Assembly (NCBI RefSeq): GCF_900108015.1 | Contig: NZ_FNVP01000008.1 | Span: 1 to 64,000, forward strand | Source of the DNA: Flavobacterium urumqiense | GTDB taxonomy: Bacteria > Bacteroidota > Bacteroidia > Flavobacteriales > Flavobacteriaceae | Direction of reading: 5' to 3' | Length of the DNA: 64,000 nucleotides | Shown: one piece after another, positions 24,161 to 33,088 of the stretch | Numbering within the stretch: the stretch's first letter is position 1 | Layout of the letters: the number at the start of each line of letters is the position of its first letter | Notes under the pieces: model-generated | What the model was told of the DNA's origin: nothing | Seen by the model: the letters and a program-made list of their open reading frames with translations, nothing else | Databases searched by the model: none | Position numbers and translations under genes: made by a program

Positions 24161-25444
24161 ATGGAACATATAGATCAAACACTTTCTTCAAAGTCTAACG
24201 AGTTGATAGAAAAAGAAAATAAATACGGTGCTCACAATTATCATCCTCTGCCGGTAGTTCTGGAAAGAGGTGAAGGAGTGTATGTTTGGGATATCGACGG
24301 GAAAAAATATTTTGATTTTCTGTCTGCTTATTCGGCAGTAAATCAAGGACATTGTCATCCAAAAATTGTTGGTGCTATGATAAAACAAGCGCAAACGCTG
24401 ACGTTGACTTCACGTGCTTTTTATAACGATCAATTGGGCCCTTATGAAGAATATATGACCAAATATTTTAATTTTGATAAGGTTTTGCCAATGAATACTG
24501 GAGCTGAAGCAGTTGAGACTGCTTTGAAAATATGTAGAAAATGGGCATATGAAGTAAAAGGAATTCCTGAAAATCAAGCACAAATAATTGTTTGCGAGAA
24601 TAATTTTCACGGAAGAACCACCACTATTATTTCGTTTTCAAATGATGAGAATGCACGTAAAAGCTTTGGTCCTTTTACAGAAGGATTTATAAAAATACCA
24701 TATGATGATACTGAGGCATTAGAGAATGTTTTAAAATCAACAAAAAATATTGCAGGTTTCTTGGTAGAACCAATTCAGGGAGAAGCTGGCGTTTATGTTC
24801 CTTCGGAAGGTTATTTGGCAAAAGCCAAAGCACTTTGTGAGGAATACAATGTTTTGTTCATTGCTGATGAGGTTCAAACAGGGATTGCGCGTACGGGAAG
24901 ATTATTAGCTACTTGTGGAAATTGTTCTTGTAAAAAAGGATGTGAAAACAAACCAGAAGTTAAACCCGATATTCTTATTTTAGGTAAGGCCATTTCAGGT
25001 GGTGTTTATCCGGTTTCGGCTGTATTGGCGAATGACCCAATTATGAATGTAATCAAACCAGGACAGCATGGTTCTACTTTTGGTGGAAATCCTGTTGCAG
25101 CTGCTGTAGCCATTGCAGCTCTTGAAGTGGTTCGTGATGAAAATCTGGCTGAAAATGCTGCTTACTTAGGAGAAGTTTTAAGAACGGGACTTAACGAAAT
25201 TGCTGCAAGAAACCCTTTAATCACGTTGGTTCGCGGTAAAGGATTATTAAATGCTATCGTTATTAACAGCGATGAGGAATCCGATTTAGCTTGGGATATT
25301 TGTATGAAATTCAGAGATTATGGTTTATTGGCAAAACCAACACACGGAAACAAAATTCGATTTGCTCCGCCATTGGTCATTACCGAGGCTCAAATTCACG
25401 AATGTCTGGCGATTATTGAGAAAGCATTAAATGATTTCAAATAA
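24161..25444 (+). CDS. rocD: Ornithine--oxo-acid aminotransferase
   Basis: A 427-residue class III PLP aminotransferase. It shows [31 protein letters not shown] at the N-terminus, [65 protein letters not shown], the PLP-binding Lys in [13 protein letters not shown] (about residue 275) and [15 protein letters not shown]. It moves the delta-amino group of ornithine to 2-oxoglutarate, giving glutamate semialdehyde. A Cys-rich insert, [14 protein letters not shown] (about 251-264), precedes the PLP Lys; it is absent from the classical Bacillus enzyme and could bind a metal. The gene overlaps the arginase start by one base, and both are opposite an Lrp regulator. Confidence 0.94.
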   Translation: MEHIDQTLSSKSNELIEKENKYGAHNYHPLPVVLERGEGVYVWDIDGKKYFDFLSAYSAVNQGHCHPKIVGAMIKQAQTLTLTSRAFYNDQLGPYEEYMTKYFNFDKVLPMNTGAEAVETALKICRKWAYEVKGIPENQAQIIVCENNFHGRTTTIISFSNDENARKSFGPFTEGFIKIPYDDTEALENVLKSTKNIAGFLVEPIQGEAGVYVPSEGYLAKAKALCEEYNVLFIADEVQTGIARTGRLLATCGNCSCKKGCENKPEVKPDILILGKAISGGVYPVSAVLANDPIMNVIKPGQHGSTFGGNPVAAAVAIAALEVVRDENLAENAAYLGEVLRTGLNEIAARNPLITLVRGKGLLNAIVINSDEESDLAWDICMKFRDYGLLAKPTHGNKIRFAPPLVITEAQIHECLAIIEKALNDFK

Positions 25445-26418
25445 TGGTGATTACAATGGAAAAAGCAATCAAATTAATAAAAAACAGATCTGATATCGGT
25501 GCCGGAACGAGAGGTTCGGATATGGGTATCGATGCGATCGAAATTGCGGCTATTAATCAAAATAGTGATTATTTTAATCAATTTGAATTTGAAGATGTGA
25601 AAACACACAACGAATCCATTTATGATAAAAATCGAAGTACTTCCGCCAAAAGAATTGAGCATGTTGTAGAACAATGTTCTCGGGTTTGTAATGCGGTCAA
25701 GAAAAATTTAAAGAATAATTATTTTCCAATAGTTTTGTCAGGAGATCATTCTTCGGCATTGGGAACCATAAGTGGAATAAAAGCGGTTTATCCGGAACAA
25801 ACATTGGGCGTGATTTGGATTGATGCTCATGCTGATTTACATTCGCCTTACACGTCACCTTCGGGAAATATTCATGGAATGCCATTGTCTGCTGCCATTG
25901 CTGATGATAATTTGAGTTGTCAGAATAATGAAGTTGCTCCAGAAACACAAGAGCTTTGGGAAGATATGAAAAATATTGGATGCCAAGGAGCCAAAATACT
26001 AGCTGAAAATTTAGTTTATTTTGGTGTTCGTGACACAGAAGAAGCGGAAGATAAGCAGATAGAAAAGTTGAATATTAGAAATTATAAAGTTGATGAAATA
26101 CGTTATAGAGGTCTTGAAAAATGTGTAGCAGAAGTTTTGTCAAAGTTGTCGCATTGCGATAGATTATATATTTCTTTTGATGTGGATTCGATGGATTGTG
26201 ATATGATTTCTTACGGAACAGGAACGCCCGTTCCTAAGGGATTTGATCAGTACGAAATAATTGCAATTATCAACCAGATTATTGAATCTAAAAAAGTAGT
26301 TTGTATCGAATTTGTGGAGGTTAATCCATTATTGGATACAAAAGGGAATAAGATGGCAGAAACTGCTTTTGAAGTTTTGGAAGCAATCACTTTAACACTT
26401 AATTTGCCTTTGGAATAA
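25444..26418 (+). CDS. Arginase
   Basis: A ureohydrolase of about 324 residues with the binuclear manganese site: GDHSSALGT (His, about residue 102), WIDAHADLHSP (Asp-His-Asp, about 126-130) and SFDVDSMDCD (two Asp, about 244-250). It splits arginine into ornithine and urea, and so supplies the substrate of the preceding gene. The ATG at 25444 overlaps the rocD stop (taATG), which suggests translational coupling; a second Met four codons later (25456) is an equally good start. A strong terminator follows 22 bases after the stop. The family includes agmatinases and formimidoglutamase, but the rocD pairing argues for arginase. Confidence 0.9.
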   Translation: MVITMEKAIKLIKNRSDIGAGTRGSDMGIDAIEIAAINQNSDYFNQFEFEDVKTHNESIYDKNRSTSAKRIEHVVEQCSRVCNAVKKNLKNNYFPIVLSGDHSSALGTISGIKAVYPEQTLGVIWIDAHADLHSPYTSPSGNIHGMPLSAAIADDNLSCQNNEVAPETQELWEDMKNIGCQGAKILAENLVYFGVRDTEEAEDKQIEKLNIRNYKVDEIRYRGLEKCVAEVLSKLSHCDRLYISFDVDSMDCDMISYGTGTPVPKGFDQYEIIAIINQIIESKKVVCIEFVEVNPLLDTKGNKMAETAFEVLEAITLTLNLPLE

Positions 26419-26440
26419 ATTTATCTAATATACTTACACG

Positions 26441-26478
26441 AAGAAGCCCAAAATCTACCATTAGATTTTGGGCTTCTT
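26441..26478 (+). terminator. Terminator of the rocD-arginase operon
   Basis: A perfect 17-bp stem (AAGAAGCCCAAAATCTA and its complement) with a CCAT loop, 22 bases after the arginase stop. Confidence 0.9.
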
Positions 26479-26520
26479 ACTTGGAAAGATAAAATTTAAA
26501 GGAATGGAACTTCCGAAAAA

Positions 26521-27058
26521 TTATGCAATGATCTTTAATTCATAACCATTATTGAGTGTTTTCTTAGTTCCCTATAATAATACAATAAATAATCCCGCGA
26601 TAGCAATTACTTGATCTGTCGTGAGAGGTTCATTGTAGGATTCTAATCCTGCTTCTTCATTCAATAATGTCGCTTCAACAGAATGAATCTGTAAAGTGGT
26701 TGTAAATAAATTTGGCGCAGATATTAAATTAGTAATCTGACTTTTATGAGATCTTAAACCAGTATCTTCAAAAGACTACGCTAAAGCTAAAAATGTCTGA
26801 TATTCATGAAACGTGTCAAACGAACCGTAAAATAAAAAGTTGGTTTCTTGACAAAATTTGGACTTCCAATGCTTCTTGTACCATTGGTCAAAAAAGTAAC
26901 ATGATCGGTTTCATGAGCAGAAATTTACATGATGATTTTCTCATCCTTTACTCCTGTAAAAATAACACTACATTCTAATCCCATGATGTAATATTCTTTT
27001 TCAAGATATTCCAATGTTCATGCTAGCTGTAATGCTCCTATAAGTTTGCAAGCTGTAG
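26521..27058 (-). pseudogene. Ferritin-like (Ferritin_2/DUF-type) gene remnant
   Basis: Reading the minus strand through stops and frameshifts gives a recognisable ferritin-like protein: ALQLA*TLEYLEKEYYIMGL, DEKIIM*ISAHETDHVTFLT, SFDTFHEYQTFLALA*SFED, LFTTTLQIHSVEA and EPLTTDQVIAIAGLF. The LEYLEKEYY and HETDHV blocks contain the paired Glu/His of the di-iron or structural site of exported ferritin-like proteins of Bacteroidota. At least three in-frame stops, one frameshift and an internal deletion make it dead. Its 5' end is missing: at about 27060 the sequence passes directly into a transposase remnant, so an insertion probably killed it. Confidence 0.75.
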
Positions 27059-27059
27059 G

Positions 27060-27842
27060 TTAAATTTTCTCTAAGCTATATTTGTTACCGATGAAAGTCC
27101 AAATGGAATTGATGCTAGTGATTTCCCTAGGATAGAAAGTTACTATTCGAGATTTCTTTTTACTTGATTCAAAATCAATGGTAACTTGATTAAAAGAAAC
27201 TTTCACACGCATGAGAAAATTTTAATCTTTTTTTATATGCTTATAAATAAAACCATATGAAGGATAACCTCTGTCGTAAATTAATAAATCATTGGATTTG
27301 CAATGCAATAAATGTGACAAAGCTAATTTTCTTTCTCCTGAATTCAAAGGAGCTAAAATTCCACCTAAAACATAGTTGTTTTTAACATCGTATATTACTG
27401 AACATCTTGCTTGAACTATGCCAGTGGTTGTTTGGTTTTTTGCATCACCATAAATAGATTTTAATTCATTAGTGATCGGTAAGGTAATTCGAGAACCGTC
27501 TATTGCTAATAGTCTAAATTCTTCCCATAGTTTTATAGCTTTATCATTATCAGTGTAAAATTCATCTATTAATGTTTGGGAGAGTTTTTTTAAGACTTCT
27601 GGTTTTACCGTCATTCGAGCTTGAACAAATGCGCTCTTAGTAAACTTACTACCAATATTGGGTTTTAGAAAACTTATGAAGTTACCTATTTCCATCGTGA
27701 GCCTTTTTCTAAGTAAGTTTAACATAAATAGCAAGATAAAAGGAAAATTCTGTTTTCTATTTCGTGTAAAGTGTTTTTCTGAAACTATATATTCGTGGTT
27801 CAATTCGTCACTAAATAATTGTGTTTGTATCTTTTTGAAAAT
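27060..27842 (-). pseudogene. IS4-type transposase remnant
   Basis: The frame without an ATG starts near 27842 (KKIQTQLFSDE, then SEKHFTRNRKQNFPFILLFM) and includes two DDE motifs of IS4-like transposases, LLAIDGSRITLP and LLIYDRGYPSYGFIY. At 27222-27224 it is broken by an in-frame TAA, after which the same frame continues NFLMRVKVSFNQVTIDFESS to a second stop at 27060-27062. The C-terminal YREK-type Glu region is gone. Thus the element lost its start, gained a stop and was truncated where it meets the ferritin-like remnant. No terminal inverted repeats could be assigned. The longest clean piece is 27222-27803. Confidence 0.78.
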
Positions 27843-28100
27843 AAAAACAGCTGTTTTTTTTTAAAGTTATAAATGATTGATTATCATATAAATATACGAA
27901 AAATTTTACAAATAAAACATACAATAAACTAAAAATTAGAGAGATAAATCCTTAACTTAATGACATTGAGCGTTAGCCAGAAGAAATCCGAGAAGTTTAG
28001 CTTTATAATGCGAATAATTTGAAATAGAATTATTTCAATAATCAAAAACGGCTGAAAATATTTTTCGGGCACTTTGTATTTTAGTGCGTATCTTTAAATA

Positions 28101-29390
28101 TTACCCCAAAAAGGATTTTAATTCTTCATACGTTTTAATTTTTGTACTTACTTTTTCTTTGCCTAATACGCTTTCAATTTGGGTAGGAATCGGAAGTTTT
28201 ACGTTTAAAGTTGGTTCAACCGTGTCTAAAAACTTTATCGGATGGGCAGTTTCTAAGAAAATACCAATCGCATTTGGGTGGTTTTGTAATTCTTTTTTCA
28301 ATCCCAAATAACCAATTGCTCCGTGCGGTTCTGCGATGTAACCGTCTGTATTGTAAATGGTTTTCATTGCTGCCAAAGTTTCTTGATCTGTAAAAGTAAA
28401 AGAAGAAAAATCTTTTTTGAATTGCTGCAAATCGTTGTGGTAAATTTCCTGAATTCGGATAAAATTACTTGGGTTTCCAACATCCATCGCATTCGAAATC
28501 GTTGCGATAGAAGCTTTTGCTTCATAAATTCCGTTTTCTAGAAATCGTGGGACCGTATCATTTACGTTCGTAGCCGCTACAAAATGTTCAATTGGCAATC
28601 CCATTTTTTTTGCAATAATACCCGCGCAAATATTTCCGAAATTCCCACTTGGACAAGAGAAAACTAACGGTTTATTTTGTTTTTTTAATGCATTATACGC
28701 AAAGAAGAAATAAAACATTTGTGGCAACCAGCGCGCTATATTAATCGAATTCGCCGAAGTCAGGTTTTTATGTTTTAGACTTTCGTCCAAGAATGCTTTT
28801 TTGACCATATCCTGACAATCATCAAAAACACCATCTACTTCAAGCGCTTTTATATTCTCTCCCAAAGTTGTCAATTGTCGTTCCTGAATATCGCTCACTT
28901 TTCCGGATGGATAAAGTATAATCACTTCTACACCTTTTACGCCAAGGAAACCACTTGCTACAGCACCACCAGTATCACCAGAAGTAGCTACGAGAACGGT
29001 ATTTTTACTGTCTTTGTTGTCTTTATTGAAATAACCCAAACAACGAGACATGAAGCGCGCGCCTACATCTTTGAAAGCCATAGTTGGACCATGAAACAAT
29101 TCAAGGGAATAAATGTTTTTTTCCACTTCAATCATAGGGAAATCAAAACACAAAGTTTCGGCAATAATTTGTTTTAGAATGGCTTCCGGGATTTCGTCAC
29201 CCACAAATTGTTTTATCGCTTCAAAAGCAATTTCCGCGTTGCTTAAATTTCCGATAGTATCAAAAAAAGCGGGTGTTAAGGGGATAATGGTTTCCGGAAA
29301 ATACAATCCTTTATCGGTCGCCAATCCTTGTATTACGGCTTCTTTGAAAGAAACTTTAGGTGCGTTATGGTTTAAACTATAATATTTCAT
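28101..29390 (-). CDS. thrC: Threonine synthase
   Basis: A 429-residue PLP enzyme of the long (fungal/E. coli-like) threonine synthase type: MKYYSLNHNAPKVSFKEAVIQGLATDKGLYFPE at the N-terminus, the PLP Lys in HGPTMAFKDVGARFM (about residue 107), VATSGDTGGAVASGF and FSCPSGNFGNICAGI. It converts O-phosphohomoserine to threonine, the last step of the pathway. It is the third gene of thrA-thrB-thrC, 126 bases after thrB across a repeat-like spacer. No terminator is obvious after its stop. Length is as usual. Confidence 0.96.
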   Translation of the reverse strand: MKYYSLNHNAPKVSFKEAVIQGLATDKGLYFPETIIPLTPAFFDTIGNLSNAEIAFEAIKQFVGDEIPEAILKQIIAETLCFDFPMIEVEKNIYSLELFHGPTMAFKDVGARFMSRCLGYFNKDNKDSKNTVLVATSGDTGGAVASGFLGVKGVEVIILYPSGKVSDIQERQLTTLGENIKALEVDGVFDDCQDMVKKAFLDESLKHKNLTSANSINIARWLPQMFYFFFAYNALKKQNKPLVFSCPSGNFGNICAGIIAKKMGLPIEHFVAATNVNDTVPRFLENGIYEAKASIATISNAMDVGNPSNFIRIQEIYHNDLQQFKKDFSSFTFTDQETLAAMKTIYNTDGYIAEPHGAIGYLGLKKELQNHPNAIGIFLETAHPIKFLDTVEPTLNVKLPIPTQIESVLGKEKVSTKIKTYEELKSFLG

Positions 29391-29412
29391 TATGTATAAT
29401 ATTTTAGAATCC

Positions 29413-29520
29413 CCACCCCAATCCTCCCCAAAGGGAAGGGAGATGAAAGTGGATTCACAATGTGTTACTGTAATTTCAAGATGACTATATTTTTTCTTTA
29501 ATTCCCTCTTTGAGGATTAG
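29413..29520. repeat. Inverted-repeat element in the thrB-thrC spacer
   Basis: AATCCTCCCCAAAGGGAAGG (from 29420) and, inverted, CTAATCCTCAAAGAGGGAAT (29520 downward) share AATCCTC and AAAG-GGGAA blocks. The right arm overlaps the thrB stop codon. It looks like a small intergenic repeat of the kind scattered in Flavobacterium genomes. Confidence 0.45.
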
Positions 29521-30443
29521 GACGCTATTATTTTCATTCCTTCATCATTTACCTTAGAAACATGAATTTCATATGGTAAATTCATTGCATCGTATACGGA
29601 GCTCATGGCATTGGCGATTTTATCAGCGGTTTCCTTTCCTTTGCTTAAAGCAAAAATAGAAGGACCAGAACCAGATATTCCAGAACCTAAGGCTCCGTTT
29701 TCTAAAGCAGTTTTTTTGATTAAATCAAATCCCGGAATCAAAACACTTCGCAACGGTTCTACGATTTCGTCATGTAACGACCGACCGATTAGATCATAAT
29801 CTTTGGTGTACAATCCTGCGATTAAACCGCCCACATTCCCCCATTGAATAATAGCGCTTTTTAGGGAAACCGTTTGCTTCAATACCGAACGCGCATCCGA
29901 TGTTTTCAACTCAATTTGCGGATGAACGACTGTGGCATACAATTCTGAAGGACTTTCTATTTTGATAATGTCCAAAGGATTTGAACTTCTTACCAACGTA
30001 AAGCCGCCCAAAAGGGCAGGAGCAACGTTATCAGCATGGGCGTTTCCACTGGCTAGTTTTTCGCCTTGCATGGCAAATTGTACCAACTCTTTTCTTGTAA
30101 ATGGACGTCCCAATAACTCATTTATTCCAAAAACAGCTCCAGCTGAACTGGCGGCACTACTCCCAATTCCGCTTCCGGCTTTGATGTGTTTGTAGATCTC
30201 AATTTCAAATCCAAACTCTGTTTCAATGGCTTCCAACATAGCTAAAGCAGATACTCCAGCTACATTTTTTTCGGTTTCCAAAGGCAAGTCGGCACCCACA
30301 ATTTTAGTGATACGAATCCCTTTTATGTCTGATTTTCGAATAATCATTTCGTCACCCGCAGTTTCTAAACAAAGACCAAGGACATCAAATCCACAGGATA
30401 GATTGGCTATTGTAGCAGGACAAAATATTTTTATTTCATTCAT
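29517..30443 (-). CDS. thrB: Homoserine kinase
   Basis: A GHMP-family kinase of 308 residues from the ATG at 30443. It shows IKIFCPATIANLSCGFDVLGLCLE at the N-terminus, the phosphate loop IKAGSGIGSSAASSAGAVFG (about 84-103) and the C-terminal GALGSGISGSGPSIFALS. It phosphorylates homoserine in threonine synthesis. I prefer the ATG at 30443 to upstream TTG/GTG codons because the GHMP fold begins there (MNEIKIF). It sits between thrA (90 bases upstream) and thrC; the short spacers contain repeat-like DNA (the ACTAAGGCACAAAGACAC string near 30460 is common in such genomes). Confidence 0.95.
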   Translation of the reverse strand: MNEIKIFCPATIANLSCGFDVLGLCLETAGDEMIIRKSDIKGIRITKIVGADLPLETEKNVAGVSALAMLEAIETEFGFEIEIYKHIKAGSGIGSSAASSAGAVFGINELLGRPFTRKELVQFAMQGEKLASGNAHADNVAPALLGGFTLVRSSNPLDIIKIESPSELYATVVHPQIELKTSDARSVLKQTVSLKSAIIQWGNVGGLIAGLYTKDYDLIGRSLHDEIVEPLRSVLIPGFDLIKKTALENGALGSGISGSGPSIFALSKGKETADKIANAMSSVYDAMNLPYEIHVSKVNDEGMKIIAS

Positions 30444-30533
30444 AGTTTTTATTTTTTTTACCACTAAGGCACAAAGACACAATGTTTTTATCCATTTTCA
30501 AACTGAAAAATGGGACTGAACACTGACCACTAA

Positions 30534-32981
30534 TTAAACGTTTCCAATTCTGATTACATCAGCAAATATTCCTGAAGCCGTTACTGCAGCTCCTGCACCA
30601 GCGCCTTTTATTAATAAAGGTTGGTCCACATAACGGTCCGTAAAGAATAGTACGATATTATCTTTTCCTTCCAGATTGTAAAAAGGATGGTCTTTCGGAA
30701 TAAATCTTAAACCAACATTTGCTTTTCCGTTTTCGAATTGCGCGACGTATTTTAGTCTGGATTCTTTGCTCAACGCTTCTTTATAAATAGTTTCAAAATG
30801 TGTTGCATGATTTTTCAGTGATTCGAAGAAAGCTTCATTTGAAGCAGTATCCAAACATTCTGCCGGCATGAAGGATTCATTGACAATTTCATCAATTTCC
30901 ATTTTGTATCCACTTTCTCTAATCAGGATCAATATCTTTCTGGCAACGTCAATTCCGCTCAAATCAATCTTAGGATCCGGTTCTGTAAATCCTTGTACTC
31001 CTGCTTCTTTTACAACATCATGAAAAGTATTTTTTTCGTCAAAATTATTAAAGATAAAGTTCAAACTTCCTGATAAAACCGCTTGAATTTTATTCACTTT
31101 ATCACCTGAGGCAATCAGATTTTTTACGGTATCAATAATTGGTAATCCAGCACCAACATTGGTTTCAAATAAGAAAGGAGCGTTAAATTGTCTAGATAAT
31201 TTTTTTAGTTTTTTATAATTATCGTACTCCGAAGCACAAGCAATTTTGTTACAAGTTACTACGGCAATATTGCGTTTTAAATACTGTTCGTAGGTTTTAG
31301 ATACACTTTCATTTGCAGTAATATCAACGAAAATGCTGTTGCGTAAATTGAGTTCTTTTACATTCGCAATGAACTTTTCTTTATCAGCTGGTTCTCCGGT
31401 TTCTAGTAAAAATTGCCATTCTTTTAGAGCGATTCCATCCTCATCAAAATACATTTTTCTGGAATTGGACAAAGCAATAACGCGTAGGTTTATTTTCAGA
31501 TTGTGTTTAAGGAATTTCTTTTGTTGGTGAATTTGCTCGATGAATTTCTCCCCCACATTTCCGACGCCCATTACAAATAGGTTTAACTGTTTCGTGTTTT
31601 CTTCAAAAAAGTTTTCGTGTAAAGTATTTAGTGCTTTCTTAACGTCTCTTTCATTGATAACCGCCGAAATATTTCTTTCGGATGCACCTTGAGCAATCGC
31701 TCGGATGTTGACGTTATTTTTACCTAAAGTGCTAAACATTCTTCCGCTTAAACCTTGATGATTTTTCATGTTTTCGCCAACCAAAGCAATGATGCACAGG
31801 TTTTTTTCAACAATACAGGGATCAATTTTATTTTGTAAAATCTCTACTTCGAAAGCTTTGTTGATGACATCTTCAGCCACATCAGCATCCGAATTTAAAA
31901 TTCCAATGCAAATTGAATGTTCCGATGAAGCCTGAGTAATAAAAATCACATTGATATTTTTATGTGATAATACTTCAAAAAGTCTTTTAGACGAACCTGT
32001 AACACCAATCATTCCTGGTCCTTCAAGTGTAATCAAAGTTATATTATCGATATGACTAATTCCTTTTACAGGGTTAGTGTGAGCCATTTCCTGATTTGAA
32101 ATATAAGTTCCTTCGGCTTCCGGTTCGAAAGTATTTTTGATGAGGATTGGAATATTCCTTTTCAATACCGGTTGAATGGTTGGCGGGTATAAAACTTTGG
32201 CACCAAAATGCGACAACTCCATCGCTTCCTGATAGGAAATGAAGGCGATAGGTTGTGCTTGTTTTACAATTTTTGGATTAGCAGTAAACATCCCATTTAC
32301 ATCAGTCCAAATTTCTAAGTCTGATGCATTCAAAGCTCCAGCTAGAATTGCAGCTGTATAATCGGAACCACCACGACCTAGCGTAGTGTTTATGCCATCA
32401 AGTGATGCGGCAATAAATCCTGGCATTACAACCACTTGATTCTCATTCGAAGCAGAGAAATCAGCAATTAATTGGTTCGAAACTTCAAAATTTACGGTTG
32501 CTTTTCCGAAATGATTGTCGGTTTTTATCAATTCTCGGCTGTCTTTATAACCGCTATTTTTTAGATTTTGTTTTAATGCTTCGGCGACAATGTAAGAAGA
32601 CAATAATTCGCCAAAACTCAAAATAGTGTCGGAAGTTCTAGCAGATAATTCTCCCAAAAGAAAACAACCATCCAGTAAAGTTTCCAGATGATTTACAATT
32701 CTTTTTACATGACTTAATAAACTACTTTGCTCACTTACGGGAATAAATTCTTTTAAAGCATCTAAATGTTTTTTCTCTATTTCGATAAGAATATCTTTGA
32801 AACTTTCATCACCGGCAGCCGCTTTTTGGGAAGCGAGTTGAAGTAAATCAGTTACTTTACTAAAAGCAGAAATTACTACTATTAATTTTTCCTCTTGTGC
32901 TTTATTGATGACTATGTCCAGTACGAGTTTTATATTTTGTGCATTGGCTACCGAGGTTCCGCCAAATTTTAATACTTTCAT
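30534..32981 (-). CDS. thrA: Bifunctional aspartate kinase/homoserine dehydrogenase
   Basis: An 815-residue fusion. Residues 1-290 are aspartate kinase (MKVLKFGGTSVANAQNI, AGFIAASLDGINTTLGRGGSDYTAA, EIWTDVNGMFTANP). Residues 310-455 carry two ACT regulatory domains (GISHIDNITLITLEGPGM, IALVGENMKNHQGLSGRMFS). The remainder is homoserine dehydrogenase (LFVMGVGNVGEKFIEQIHQ, VVTCNKIACASEYDNYKKL, NVGAGLPIIDTVKNLIASGD, LSGIDVARKILILIRESG). It catalyses the first and third steps from aspartate to threonine and is expected to be threonine-sensitive. It opens the thr operon, 107 bases after a threonine-rich leader peptide with overlapping hairpins, so transcription is probably attenuated by charged tRNA-Thr. 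Confidence 0.96.
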   Translation of the reverse strand: MKVLKFGGTSVANAQNIKLVLDIVINKAQEEKLIVVISAFSKVTDLLQLASQKAAAGDESFKDILIEIEKKHLDALKEFIPVSEQSSLLSHVKRIVNHLETLLDGCFLLGELSARTSDTILSFGELLSSYIVAEALKQNLKNSGYKDSRELIKTDNHFGKATVNFEVSNQLIADFSASNENQVVVMPGFIAASLDGINTTLGRGGSDYTAAILAGALNASDLEIWTDVNGMFTANPKIVKQAQPIAFISYQEAMELSHFGAKVLYPPTIQPVLKRNIPILIKNTFEPEAEGTYISNQEMAHTNPVKGISHIDNITLITLEGPGMIGVTGSSKRLFEVLSHKNINVIFITQASSEHSICIGILNSDADVAEDVINKAFEVEILQNKIDPCIVEKNLCIIALVGENMKNHQGLSGRMFSTLGKNNVNIRAIAQGASERNISAVINERDVKKALNTLHENFFEENTKQLNLFVMGVGNVGEKFIEQIHQQKKFLKHNLKINLRVIALSNSRKMYFDEDGIALKEWQFLLETGEPADKEKFIANVKELNLRNSIFVDITANESVSKTYEQYLKRNIAVVTCNKIACASEYDNYKKLKKLSRQFNAPFLFETNVGAGLPIIDTVKNLIASGDKVNKIQAVLSGSLNFIFNNFDEKNTFHDVVKEAGVQGFTEPDPKIDLSGIDVARKILILIRESGYKMEIDEIVNESFMPAECLDTASNEAFFESLKNHATHFETIYKEALSKESRLKYVAQFENGKANVGLRFIPKDHPFYNLEGKDNIVLFFTDRYVDQPLLIKGAGAGAAVTASGIFADVIRIGNV

Positions 32982-33000
32982 TTTGTTTATTTTATTTTAT

Positions 33001-33042
33001 AAAAAAGGAAGACTATTTATATATCCAATATCTTTCCTTCTT
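33001..33042 (-). terminator. Attenuator terminator of the thr operon
   Basis: On the minus strand AAGGAAAGA (33039-33031) pairs with TCTTCCTT (33012-33005) with one bulged A; the stem extends by A-U and G-U pairs to 11 bp and ends in a run of six T (33006-33001), 20 bases before thrA. It shares 33031-33036 with the alternative hairpin. Confidence 0.65.
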
Positions 33043-33058
33043 AAAAAAAGAAAAATAT
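33028..33058 (-). promoter_or_regulatory. Alternative (antiterminator) hairpin of the thr leader
   Basis: On the minus strand ATATTTTTC (33058-33050) pairs with GAAAGATAT (33036-33028), nine pairs including one U-G, with a 13-base loop. Its 3' arm overlaps the 5' arm of the terminator, so only one of the two can form. A smaller hairpin, TACCCC/GGGGTA at 33084-33098, overlaps the leader stop codon. Confidence 0.55.
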
Positions 33059-33088
33059 AAAATAGGATTATATGTAAATTGTATACCC

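Noticed and set aside
30448..30533. Spacer of thrA-thrB with the string ACTAAGGCACAAAGACAC, considered as a regulatory site
   Set aside because: The string is a familiar low-information intergenic repeat in Flavobacteria and shows no structure; it is noted only in the thrB entry.
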